Assembly (NCBI GenBank): GCA_033439265.1
Contig: JAVTVX010000010.1
Span: 2,418,001 to 2,482,000 of the forward strand
Direction of reading: 5' to 3'
DNA: 64,000 nt
Source of the DNA: Dillenia suffruticosa
Taxonomy: Eukaryota; Streptophyta; Magnoliopsida; Dilleniales; Dilleniaceae
Every line of letters starts with the position of its first letter. Position 1 is the stretch's first letter. A model generated the notes under the pieces. It was not told the origin of the DNA, ran no database searches, and saw nothing but the letters and a program-made list of their open reading frames with translations. Position numbers and translations under genes: made by a program. Below are positions 1-11,500 of this stretch, in pieces.

Positions 1-389
1 TCGATTCCCATTCCTCAGCATTGGTAGAGGATAGTTATTCATGTGATATGAATTTTCAAGGGCTTGCTTAAATGATATTCTCACCAGCCATGGGTTCACC
101 CACTTCGCTGAGGATCATATCTACTCCTGATCACAGAGTCTGAACCTGAGGGAAGTCTTCACAATTTCTCGACAAAAGCAATATTTTTGGGCAACAGGTG
201 CTACCGAGACATACAGTCCCTGCAAGCCCATACGTTTGGGCTTGTGGATGGTACTAGCTAAAAACATAGTTCTTCTTCAGTCTTCCTATGCTAAGATCTA
301 GACCTAGAAATTTTCAAATTATTTACAGAAACTTCAAAAAATTCTTAAACAAAGACAGTGCAATTGAATTTTCTCTTACCATAATTCAA

Positions 390-560
390 TCATGGCAAGT
401 GTCCGCCTAGAGTGAAGAAGGTAGGTTTCTGACCATCTGGCCTCCTTGAGCTCTTTGCTGTCATGGATACCAGGAGGATCTGATCATGAATGCTTTCTGA
501 AGGACTCGCAGCTGTCTCCACATCATCATCTTCAATATCTGATACAAGGTCATATTTATC
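390..560 (-). pseudogene. possible exon remnant, unrecognised gene
   Basis: Read on the minus strand, one frame from about 554 down to 390 gives an acidic stretch that includes YDLVSDIEDDDVETAASPSE. About 30 codons in, a second frame becomes the better one (KELKEARWSETYLLHSRRT), and it runs to an excellent splice donor (ATG|GTAAGAG) near 380. The two good frames are offset by one base, as expected of a frameshifted exon or of two overlapping splice choices. I do not recognise the protein. The LINE and its target copies begin just to the right, so the gene may have been broken by insertion. This could be chance: the stretch is short and the window edge cuts off what follows. Confidence 0.25.
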
Positions 561-748
561 TTGAGCTCAGACGCCTTCTAAAATATTCTGTGTCAATGAA
601 AAACACTACCATTTTGGTCTCTCATGTTGTTGACAAAAGTTTTGTCAACGTATTGGAAGCCTCCCCTCCTCTTTTACCCAAGTTTGTTACCGACAGTGTT
701 TATAAAAAAAAATAAAAAAATAAAGAAAAGAAAAATAAAACACAGATG

Positions 749-771
749 GAGTTAAAGTCAATGAAAAACAC
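749..771. repeat. left target-site duplication of the RTE LINE
   Basis: This 23-base stretch matches 4112-4133 with two differences, one of them a one-base indel. It lies directly outside the 3' tail of the minus-strand LINE. A partial third copy is at 591-607. Confidence 0.75.
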
Positions 772-3700
772 AACAACCACCACCACCACCACCACCAAGC
801 TTTTATCCCACCCGATGGAGTCGGCTATATGGATTCTTCTATTTCATTGTATTTTACTTCAAATCACATACTCACTTATGTGATTATTTTTTTATGCAAC
901 AGCAATAATCGTACTTTTATCCCACTAAATTATGGATACTTTTATACCATTATATTTTATCTTGTATAATATTTTTATCTATATTTAGATAATTCATATC
1001 ATATTTTATTGTTATTATTTAAATCTTCTTACGTCATAATCTTGTATGCTTAACTCAAGTCTCTATCGATCACCTATGTACGTGATCATACCATTTTTGA
1101 TCATGTTTCTCTTAATTTTTTCTCAATAGGTGCAACCCCAACTTTCTCCGTGATATATTCTTTTCTTATCTTGTTCATCCTTGTGTGTCCGCACATCTAT
1201 TTTAACATTTTCATTTCTACAACTCTCGTCTTCTACATGTGCTTTTGTTTTATTGCTCAACATTTAGATCCATACAACAAAGCATATCTAATCGCTATCT
1301 TGTAAAAATGTTAAAGGTATCTTTTGATCATATAGAATATCCAATGCACTTCTCCATTTCAATCATCTTGTTTTTATTGTATCTGATGCATTTCAGTTCG
1401 TCTGTCTTTTTGTAAAATTGATCCTAAGTATTTAAAGCTCTCACAGATAAGTTACCATCTTCCTATTTTAACCATGATCTCACTAACGCTGGTATTGTTA
1501 AATTTTTACATATATTCTTTCTTTGCCTCATTAAGTTTAAATCCTTTCACTTTCAATATTTCTCTCCAAGATTTGAACTTAGCATTTATTCGTTTCACGC
1601 GTGTCATCCACTAAGACAATGTCATCTACAAATAATATGCACCATGGTATGTTTTGGATGTGTCTGGTGAGTTCATCCATAAGTGTAAAAGCATAAGGAC
1701 TTAACGCTGAACCTTCATGTAACTCTATCTTTATTGGAAACTCTTTGGTCAATCCCTCTGATATCCTAACTTTTAACACAACATCCTTGTACATGTTCTT
1801 GATCAATTCAATATACAATACACTTGTACTTTTCTTTTTTGAAATCCTCTACATAATTTTTCTAAGGATTCTATTATATGCGTTTTCTGGGTCGATAAAT
1901 ACCATGTGTAAGTCCAGCTTCATACTTTTGAACTAATTGTTTGAGGAGGTGTATGGCTTCCATCGTCAACCTTTTAGGCATAAATTCAAATTGATTTTCA
2001 GTCATCTTGGTATTCTTTCATAGTCTTCTTTCAATCGTGCTATGGCTCATTAGCTTAATATCGCCTATAATTTGCGTAATTTTGTATGTCGCCATTGTTT
2101 TTAAATAAGGGTTCTAAAATACTCTCTCCACTAATCATATATTTTCTTCATCCTCAATATCATGTTGAATAACTTTGTAAGCTATTTAATACTCTGCTTC
2201 CCTAGGCACTTCCATATCCCCATTGAGATATCATTGGATCCTACCGCTTTTCCATTTTTCATCTTTTTTAAAGCCTATACAATTTCCGAGGGTTGAATTC
2301 TATGATAAAAGTTCATATTTCTATAATCGTTTTGTCTACTTGGTTCACCTAAGCAGATCACCTAAATTAACTTAATCATCTTGGCCTTTGTTAAATAGTT
2401 TATAAAAGTACCTCTTCCATCGTTCTTTTATTTCTCTATAATTGAGTAACACTTTATTCGATGCAACTTTAATACATCTTATTTATGTAAGATCTCTTGT
2501 TCTCATCTTTAGTTATTTTATAGATGTCTCTTTTCTCTTGTTTTATATCAAGTTTTCAAATCTTTGAAAGGTTCATTTTTGGCTTCACTCATTGCTCTCT
2601 TCACCTCTTTCTTGACTATTGTGGACTTTTCTAAATTTTTCTCGTTCTTACTGGTGTAGAATAATTTATAGGCAGTTCTTTTCACCTTTACTTTCTCTTA
2701 TACTTTCTTTTTACACCACCAAGATTGCTTGTTTAGAGGTACACGTCCTTTTGACTCACTAAGTATACTCATAGCTACCGTTTTTACGTGAAATGCCATC
2801 TTCTCCCATGTCATATTAGAGTCGCTGTGTATTTCTCATAAGACTTGTTCTCCTACTTTCTCTTTAAAGTTGTTTCATTTCTTATCCTTTAAATTCCACC
2901 GTTTAATCTTAGAGGTTATGCACACTTTCCTTCGATGAATGCGAAACGCATTTCCAACACTATTTAACCTATGTTGGGTGATTAAACTCTCTCTTGAGAT
3001 GACTTTACAATTGTTAGAAGTTTTTCTATTCCTCTTCCTAACTATAAGAAAATCAATTTGTTACTTATTTTTCTCACTTTTAAAAATAACTAAACGTTCT
3101 TCTCTATTTTTGAAAGTGTTGGCTATGATAAGTTCATATGCTGTCATGAAATCAAATGGCTTTTCCCTCTTCATTTCTTCCTCCAAGACCATAATCCCCG
3201 TGTACCCTTCCATATTCCTCCTCTCTCTTACATGGCCATTTAGGTCGTCTCTTATTAAAAATCCTTTCGCTTTGTGGAATTCCTTGTAGTGCCTCATCTA
3301 GATCTTCCCAAAACCTTTATTTAGTAGCTTCATCTAATTCCACTTTAGGTGCATATATGCTAAGTACGTTAATATTTTTTTTTGCTATCACTATCTTAAG
3401 AGCTATAATTCTATCTCCTTTTCTAATTACTCTTACTACTTCATCCTCAACAAACAATCTACAATAATATCTACTCCATTTCTTGTTTTGGTCTTTTTTG
3501 TGTACCATAGCTTAAAATCTGAATTCTCTAACGTTTTTGCTTTCTCTCCTACCCTTTTCGTTTCTTGTAAGCACAAAATATTAATTCTTCTCATAATCAT
3601 TGTATCTACTACCTTCATGGCTTTGTCAATGAGGGTTCCTGGGTTCCAAGTTTCAAATCTAATACCATCCCCAATCTTATGCTGTCTTTTCTTATCCAAC

Positions 3701-4111
3701 TTAGGGCATGAGAACTTTTGCTTATTTAACACCACATCCAAATTCCCTCGTCACATTTGTCTCTCAAATGGTCGATCCCAATTGTTAGGATTAAGACTCA
3801 TATTGTTGTTGTTGTTGTTGTTATCCAAATTTCCATGACGATGTTGTGGTCCTTGCCTAAATGTTGTAGTTGGACCCTTACAGACATGAGAACTCTTGCA
3901 TACTTAACACTACACCCGAGTTCTCATGAGGATATAGCAGTCCTTGCTGAGGCATTGTAGTAGGACCCTGTAATACATTCTTATCGGGGACCACCCAGCA
4001 TTAGCACAATATTATAAAGTACCCATGCATAAATTTTTACCTTAGTTTAACGTTGGTTGGCTATCTAACGCAGCCCTCCTCTTTTACCCAGGATTGAGAT
4101 CGGTCATGGCA
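772..4111 (-). mobile_element. RTE-clade non-LTR retrotransposon, nearly full length, degenerate
   Basis: A minus-strand LINE of about 3.3 kb. Reading from its 5' side, 3741-3436 encodes an endonuclease/exonuclease/phosphatase-type domain (INILCLQETKRVGEKAKTLE), continued in broken frames at 3508-3317 and 3297-3061. Then 1818-1579 carries the reverse transcriptase core (EGSALSPYAFTLMDELTRHI, then ILFVDDIVLVDDT with the catalytic FVDD box). The 3' end on the plus strand is a (CAA)/(CCA) run at 771-796 followed by TCCCACCCGATGGAGTCGGC. A short trinucleotide tail instead of poly-A, a single ORF and this length are typical of plant RTE elements. Target-site duplications flank it (749-771 and 4112-4133). 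Stops and frameshifts are frequent, so it is inactive. Confidence 0.85.
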
Positions 4112-4133
4112 GAGTTAAGTCAGTGAAAAACAC
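4112..4133. repeat. right target-site duplication of the RTE LINE
   Basis: Partner of 749-771. It lies next to the presumed 5' end of the element, which carries CCCTCCTCTTTTACCCA at 4074-4090. Confidence 0.75.
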
Positions 4134-7037
4134 TATCTGAGCTATATTGGTCTTCTGAATGATATAGGATAGTATTATATGCAAACTGCAAGTACGAAGC
4201 CTAGATGTTCTCAGAAACAGAAAAAGAGACACAATTGTGTCACCTAAGATCTCTAGTCCATCTGAATTCTGATGTGGGTTTTCCGTTGATATTTAACAGA
4301 AAAGAAATAACCTGTAAACACTCTCTGTTCCATTTCTTCTATTTCCTTTATGATCCAGAATAGATTGCATTTCGGCCTTTTGAAATCTATGTATTAGGAC
4401 CTTAATAGATAAGAACTCTGACAAAAGAACTCTTGAGGCTACATCTATAATATGTCTACCTTGATCAAAAGAACTCTGATCAAAGGTTGTGGTCTAATGA
4501 ACCGACTGGGTTAGACCTTGGCCAATATTGTAAATAAGACTAATAGTCAAATTGACTGGCCCAAAACCTTTTGCCCTAGAAGACAAGTCCTTTGGAAAAA
4601 GAGATAAAAATACAGCTCACAAGTTGCCCACTGCACCATTAGCATAAGACTCCTGGAAACTTTAACCAGGCGAAAGTTATAGCATCTACAGACTGCTAAA
4701 GTGAATCCATCAAGACTTGGAGCTTATCCATTTCTAAGACAAATTTCCTAATTTCTTGAAGCTCAAAAGGCCATTGGAGCCAATTTTCCATGACCTCAGA
4801 AATAGGTCTGCAAAACAAACCATTTGCCATTGCTTTCTGACAATCCAAAATCTTGTAAATTCCATGTAGCAATTACTGTAATTTATGGAGTTATAAATAT
4901 AAAAAATAAGCATTCTAGTCCTTTAATCTCAGCAATGTGAAGTATTTCTATAGTCTAAAGTGACTTAGAAGAGCAAGGTGTTAAAAGAGTAACAAAGCCT
5001 TGGACTGTTTACATCGCTTATGCAACATGTGTTGGGCTGGAAAGGTCATTTTTTGAGTGGAAGCTTGCAATATGACTTTAGAAGTTTTTGTTAATTAAAC
5101 TTAAAAACACATGGGTGAGAAATTGAGAGGGAGGAGTTGTAAATTGGATAACACATGCACATCACACTAATGTGCTTTGGGAGAGGAAAAAAGAACATAA
5201 TTGTTCTTGTTGTTCTCGCACCTAGTGCTCAAGCCCTTACTACCTCCCTCATTTTCTTGCATGTGTTCTGTATTATTTCACAAGCTATTAGGGGCCATCT
5301 AGAGAAACTTCAAAATTTGCTTGCCCAATTAAGAAAAGAATTAAGTTTTGTGCAGGTGGTGGACATGGATTCAGCTTTCATCTTTAGGATGTAACATTTT
5401 CTATAGAAGTTTTGTTTTGTGAAATTTTGAGCTGCTACCCATCCTAAAATTTGAGAAAGTTTAGACACTAGCAATATTTGGTTTCTATTTTAATGAAATT
5501 GGGTCTCTTTTAGAAGATTTGGGCGTATCCTAGAGGATTTGTTGTTATAGATATGCCTTATTGGACGCCTCCTGTGGCACATTTAGTTGCAAAATCAGTA
5601 ACTGAATAACTTTGGCTCAAATGCTTAACATTGCCTTAATTGGTTTAATTTTAGCATCTTTATTGTCTTTAGAAGTTGTGGCATTTAAAGTGGCCTCACT
5701 CCGACATGTTAAGAGGGATGGGCAAGCATCACTTTCATTTATTTGTCATTCTTATTTTTCTGTGGTAGTTTTGATGAGGATGCCTCACCTTTCTACATTG
5801 TAATTTACTCCCATATTTTCTTTATTAATGAGATTATTGTCTTTCCATAAGAAAAATTGTATTAGTGGCGGTAAGTTTATGATCTAAAATGAGATTGTAG
5901 GTCACCGAGTATGGAACAAGTACACTCCCCCCCCCAAAGGAAAAAAATAAAAAGGAAAGCTAATGCTCATCTCTTATATGTCTCCTTTCTCTTTTTCATC
6001 TCTCTCTCTCTCTTAGCTCTGTAGAATTATTAACAAATAAATTTTGCATTTATTCTTCCCTTTACGGATGCCAGGATCCAAAACTTAACCCCTGCAAGCC
6101 TAAGATTCTGATACTTTTTTCCTATCTACCATGATAGAAAATTCATTCTTTCAACTATAAACAGCCTTGTCCTAGTTGCCCTGCATCAAAATGCCATATG
6201 GAGAATGCTGACTTTTCTAACAACATGGCATATAGATAAACAGAATTATTAGGTGTTCACCCAAATTCATGGCTGGAAGGTTTATTCACTTTCTAAACAA
6301 AATGCAGTAACCTGTAAACCTTCCCGCCTCTCACATACTATTACACAACTGTAAAATCGAAAGTTCTGTTGTTAATATTAAAAACTACTGTTTTACTCTT
6401 GCCTTACTTTGCAATGAATCCTGATCATGTTGGATAACAGTAGCAAGTCCAAACCTTTGATACTTCTTCCCAATTCATTATTGATTTTGTGTTTCATATC
6501 CTAGACACAACTTTAGATGTTAGTAGTCAGTCTCTGGTTCTGTTTTTGTTTCCGATTTATTTATTTATTTATTTCAATTCTGCCTTCATGCAAACTTGAT
6601 CTGTGCAAAATAAAGTGCCATCCCGGCAAATATACTGTAATTGTATGTTCATTAACTCATGGATTGATAATGTTATTTTGACTTCCAACTTTTTAGTATC
6701 TACTTTGAAGATGATACTTTCCTTCAGATATTGGGTTTGGGAGTGCTGTTCAGAATGCAGATTTATTGTTTAATCTTGGTTGTTTCCTTTTGTTTATGAG
6801 TTGATCAGGAATGCTATTGCCCTAAAGGCTTGAGGGGGTCCTATGGATCTCTGAAAGATTATTACCAACATGTTTTATTTGCTCCTGTTGTAGTTGGTAG
6901 TAAAATGGAAGAAAAATTGTGTTGGACCTATGGAAAGAATGATATAATTAAATTCTAAGTTCAATTTAAATTTTTTACTTGCTTAGACTTTTAGATGTTC
7001 ATTACTTAATCTGTAGCTTTTTTTCTCATTTCTTCAG
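4134..7037. other. non-coding stretch, probably NF-YA intron DNA
   Basis: No exon can be supported here. The exon that should precede the NF-YA last exon (encoding a motif like NAKQYHGILRRR) was looked for in 1-7037 and not seen, so it probably lies left of the window and this stretch is likely intron. It holds a poly-C/poly-A patch near 5925-5955, a (CT)n run near 5999-6014 and an ATTT run near 6556-6575. The short ORFs at 5155-5394 and 5612-5803 have no recognisable family. Confidence 0.5.
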
Positions 7038-7466
7038 CCATATCTTCATGAATCACGGCATCAGCATGCCATGCGAAGGGCAAGAGGATGTGGAGGTCGT
7101 TTTGCAAAGAAAGCCGATATTGTTGCCTCCAACCCAAATACTGAAGGAAATGGCAGAGTTTCCGGTTCAGCTTATTCCCATTCTGGCAGTTCATCAGGTT
7201 CTGAATGCTTTCCCTCCAACTCTGTTAAAATCCAGAATTCTTCTGGTGGTCGTCAAGAAGCTAGAGGGAGCGAACTGGAAGAAACTCATCAAAAGCACCT
7301 AGGTTGTAATGGAAGTGCCAAAAATAGTAGTTACAAATCTCATGGTAGCTTCCAGGGTTCAGAAGTTCACTCACACACAAGTGTAAGAGAAGGAGATTGT
7401 GCAGGCCAACAATGGGGAAGCATGAGACTGAATCAAGCTCCACAAAGGGCTCTTGCTATGCAATGA
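7038..7466 (+). CDS. NF-YA (CCAAT-binding factor subunit A), last exon, partial
   Basis: NF-YA joins NF-YB/NF-YC histone-fold dimers and reads the CCAAT box in nuclear promoters. The exon follows a clean acceptor (TTTCTTCAG|CCA) and opens with PYLHESRHQHAMRRARGCGG, the DNA-binding half of the conserved NF-YA core, then RFAKKAD. The RFAKK form, in place of RFLNTKK, is the variant I associate with the NF-YA3/5/6/8 type. A Ser/Gly-rich tail follows and the protein ends LRLNQAP-like (RLNQAPQRALAMQ) before TGA. Visible length is 142 residues. The subunit-interaction half (with NAKQYHG) must be encoded upstream and is not in the window, so whether the gene is intact cannot be judged. The frame is undamaged and the ending is typical, which favours a working gene. 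It converges on SEC62. Confidence 0.9.
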   Translation, partial: PYLHESRHQHAMRRARGCGGRFAKKADIVASNPNTEGNGRVSGSAYSHSGSSSGSECFPSNSVKIQNSSGGRQEARGSELEETHQKHLGCNGSAKNSSYKSHGSFQGSEVHSHTSVREGDCAGQQWGSMRLNQAPQRALAMQ

Positions 7467-8597
7467 AAAACCATGCATAGGGTGTGGGATGGTGGGGGCA
7501 CAAAGTCGGATGTTGCAGCCTGACTTGTCAGACAAGTGCGGGAATCCCATTAACAGGTTTCTTCCGAGGCAATTCATTCTTGGCTTTTATGTCTTTTTGC
7601 TCTCATGGAGGGAGAAGTTAAAAGAGTTGACCAACCATGTAACACGCCCAGTTTGGTGCCTCTTTTTGGTTGTGTTGATACTTGAAAGTTCTTCCTTAAT
7701 CTGCTGTACAAACAAGTGTTAAATGATCTCTACTAGAATTAGGAGGGTCTTTTTGGGGAGTTTGAATGGTTAGAATGGCTCTGAATCGGAGGATGTAAAG
7801 TATAGTTTTCTTTTTCCACCCCTTTTTCTGGGGGTGAAAAGTTTTATCTGTATTATATGCTGTATGTTTGATCTTGTGAATAGCGTTGGAGTTGAAGAAA
7901 CTTGTCCGTCTCATGTGGTTTGATGTTAAGTTTATCTCAAAGTTTAGGATGATGATCTCTCTGTCATCCGCTAAAAGGACTTGAGTTTGATTGACCACGA
8001 CATCAATGAAGAAAAATTATTTCAAGAAAAAAACATAACTGTTTTAAATGAGTTTATTAATATGTTTTTTTCATAAGGGTGAAACTTCGGTGGCTATACT
8101 ATCATGGTTGAATAAAAGGGGGTTAACTTTAAAATTTTGACTACAAAATGGGAAAGAAAAAGACCAAAAACCAAGGTTATTCAATCTGTGGGTGAACGCA
8201 TGCATGGCAGTGCTGATCTAATTAGGTTCAGAGCCACCAGCAGAACTCCTGTATATAGAGGGTGCCCGTACACGACTCATCCGTCAGGTTTTCATGCCAG
8301 CAGCCCAATTCTAAGTAGAGCAGCGCGATTTTATGAAACAAACATACTATGAGGGGGGCTAGCCACCAAAGGAAAAGGAAAGACCTGCAAGCCCCCTGCA
8401 AAAAGTTGTACACAGTATTCACTTTGGGCAAACTTTTAAGGGATAAATATCTGAGACCAAACTGCTTTATTCTCCAAATTGTGTACAAAGTTCTACAACT
8501 GCAAAATAAAGATGGGTGGGCAAAGGGAGGGGAAACACAACAGGGAGAGGAAGGCACATGATGTATCGTTTTTGTTGTTCCATATGCATCTAATAAA
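7467..8597. other. NF-YA 3'UTR and convergent intergenic/SEC62 3'UTR
   Basis: The first few hundred bases resemble an NF-YA 3'UTR and carry the miR169-type site. The right-hand part should hold the SEC62 3'UTR, read on the minus strand. The ORFs at 8137-8352 and 8228-8641 overlap UTR sequence and look like chance. Confidence 0.5.
7566..7586 (+). promoter_or_regulatory. miR169-type target site in NF-YA 3'UTR
   Basis: The sequence GGCAATTCATTCTTGGCTT (7568-7586) fits the conserved NF-YA 3'UTR site paired by miR169. It lies about 100 bases after the stop codon. Against a perfect complement of miR169 as I remember it there are about five differences in 21 positions, one of them G:U compatible and the others mostly at the edges. 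miR169 control of NF-YA mRNAs is established in plants; action on this mRNA is inferred. Confidence 0.75.
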
Positions 8598-11500
8598 TTA
8601 TGTGCTATCCTGATGCTGTAGACGGTCATGATCATCAGCATCCTCTATAGCTCCAATAGCATCATCCTCATTTTGCTCTGAACTGGTCTCTTCATCCATA
8701 CCTTTGGGTGCCACATTTTCAAAGCTTCCTTTGGTTTCATTTGTAAAATCTGGTTTAGATTCTGTGATATTCACCATTTCTTGCTTTTCCATCATCCCAG
8801 AAAGTGCCAATCTTGGTGACCACTCAAGAACATCGTCAATAATATTTGAGACCCTCTTCTGATACCTGAAAGAACCGAATTTGTATTAGGTGATTGCCCG
8901 GAATATCTACCACAAATCACTAGTCTGTTCCATGATCCAGTAATTAAAAACTATCTTCTCCAAAAAAAAAAATGTAAAATGCATCAACTTATCATTTAAT
9001 AGTGGGAGCTAGAGGTCCTTCTTTGAAAGTAGGTGTTTTTGCCATTGTGCAATAATTACTAAGTGATGCCTTGTTTACTGCACAGCTGAGTGAAAACCAG
9101 AAAACATAAAGACTAACCTGGCTCTAGCAGCCTCATCAGGAGCATGATGCCTGAGCAGCAATATAACTAGAACTGCAACAATTGCGTAGAAAAGCCTTGC
9201 CGTCCACTTTGGCCGTTCCTCCTCATCTTTCTTGGGCCAAAAACGGAATAACTCTCCCAAAGTTGCTTCCTCTGCAAGAATATTGGGGAAGAACCATACC
9301 CGCTTTCCAAGAGTGATGTACAGGACACCAAAGATGGTTGCTCTCACTGCAACAGATGACAAAAGGCAAATCAATAGATGGTATTGTTCAACAAGAAGTA
9401 AATTAATTGCTGATAGGCAGAAGGCACTTAAAAAATTGGACATATAACAATTAGCACTCGTATGTCTGCCAGGTCTTTGCTATCAAATCCCAACGCAACC
9501 TATCACCTACATATCATCCACTGTATGAGCATCTCAACCCTAAAAGACAACTCCAAAAGTCACCATTCCTCACCACGCAATTAACATTACATTATGAACA
9601 GAGGAAAAATAAAGGATCATTTAGGATTGCTAACAGTGAGACTTGAATGAATTGCTTTGCCAATATGTTGACACAGTGTAGACTTCAAAAATAAGACCAT
9701 GGTTAAACTACAAAAGCGCTTACGATAAATTGGATTGGATTTTGCAATTTTTTCTTCTATAGTACCTTGACATGACATGAGCGTGAAAGGGGTTCAAGAT
9801 TCAAATTTCTTCTTATAAGGGCTAGAATCACTTATTTCTGCACAAATCTTGGCTCTTAAAAAGAAACAGTTTGAGAAGGTTCTTTTATACAGAACAACAA
9901 ACATGTACAGAATAACAAATGTACGGAGCAACAAGCAGGGAGTCAATTTCATAAATGCCATCCTAAATTTGAAAATTTTATACAAATGAAAAAGATGGAA
10001 GGACATTTGTCCGCTTGGTTAGTGACGCATGAACTAGTTCATGGATCTTCGGGTTTTGATTACCAAGGAGTATAGGCCATCTATAGAAGTCAAATATGAA
10101 ATGTGCATAAATGGAAGATCATGAACAAATATAAGAATTAAAGGTTTTCATAGAAAGCAGAAGTTGAAATCACAAAAAATTCACAGGGTATTCTATCTTA
10201 GATTTTGGTCCACAACACATGCAAAACCTCATATATATAAACCACGCCAATACAATTTTTAAAGGGTGGATGTGAACAAAACACTTTGAACTCGGTTGCT
10301 CCAGACCAGCATCGGAGCATCATGGACTATGTTATCCCTTAGATAAAAATTTGCAAATTCCAATATCACAGCACGTACCGCAATGGTCAATTCCCCATTG
10401 AGGGGAAGTGTCCAAGTTTCAGACCTGCATCAATTTAAGCTTCTAGAGCAACTTCTTCAGCAAAATAATATTACTTCAATTCCATTTATCGCTACATTTT
10501 CATCTTACAATAACAATACACCCTAACAAAATAATATTTTATTATTTTGGAAGGGATATAATATAAATTGTAAAGGCCTGTGGTAACCTAATTTACATGT
10601 TTCTTTCCCTTCCATAAATTGTGCCATTTTTCCCAGTCAATTTTACAAGCCAAACATTGGAATAATTCATATCTCCAAACCTCGGCGACTTTAGCAATTT
10701 ACTGGTTCAACTCATGGATTAAGCAGCTTTTTTCTTGAAGAAAGTGACTTTTATGTACTCCAATTTTTTGTGGTTGCTATAGAGTAAAAAGGAAAATAGC
10801 AATTCAACCGGTTGGATTAACAGATGTTGTGAAATCCAATTTCAACCATGTTCACTTGATACCATAGAGGTTAGAAATTGGGTAATAAAAGTTCAAGTAA
10901 TGAAATGTGCTTTTTCGAAAATGTTATTATATTTTCATAATAGGCCAAAGTTTTATGGCTCAAAACTCAAAAGAAATTTTTGCAAAGGACATTGTATCAA
11001 TTTAAAGACACATTTAATCTAATCTTTTAATAATGAGATACACAAATTTGGTTAACAGATTGAGGACTTAAACTACATTTGATAAGAGAAGGCAACTGCT
11101 CTATATATAGGCAATGGCAAAAATAGAATCGAATACAACAACTTATGATGCCTTTCATAAAATATTTATTGTATTTAAATATTTATATCTACACAACAAT
11201 AATATTATTATAAAATATTGCACAAAAAATTGGGCATTAAAAATATTTTAATGAATAAAAAGAATACAGGAAAGCATTGCAAATAAAATCTGAATTTATT
11301 ATCATTTCTTATGAAATGCGAAGACTCTAATACTTTTCAAAAAGTAAAGGTTAAGATAATTTCATGCTTCTAATAATGTTTGCCAGCTAAAAAGAAAGGA
11401 GACTCAAAAAAGAAAACGTGATGTGTACTTTTCAACTCACCTAAAAGGATAGAGAATATAAGCAAAAGGATACCCGCACATGCATATAGTATCAATAACT

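Noticed and set aside
446-715. 89-codon plus-strand ORF near the left edge
   Set aside because: It overlaps the RTE stub and a possible minus-strand exon, ends in a Lys run from an A-tract and matches no family.
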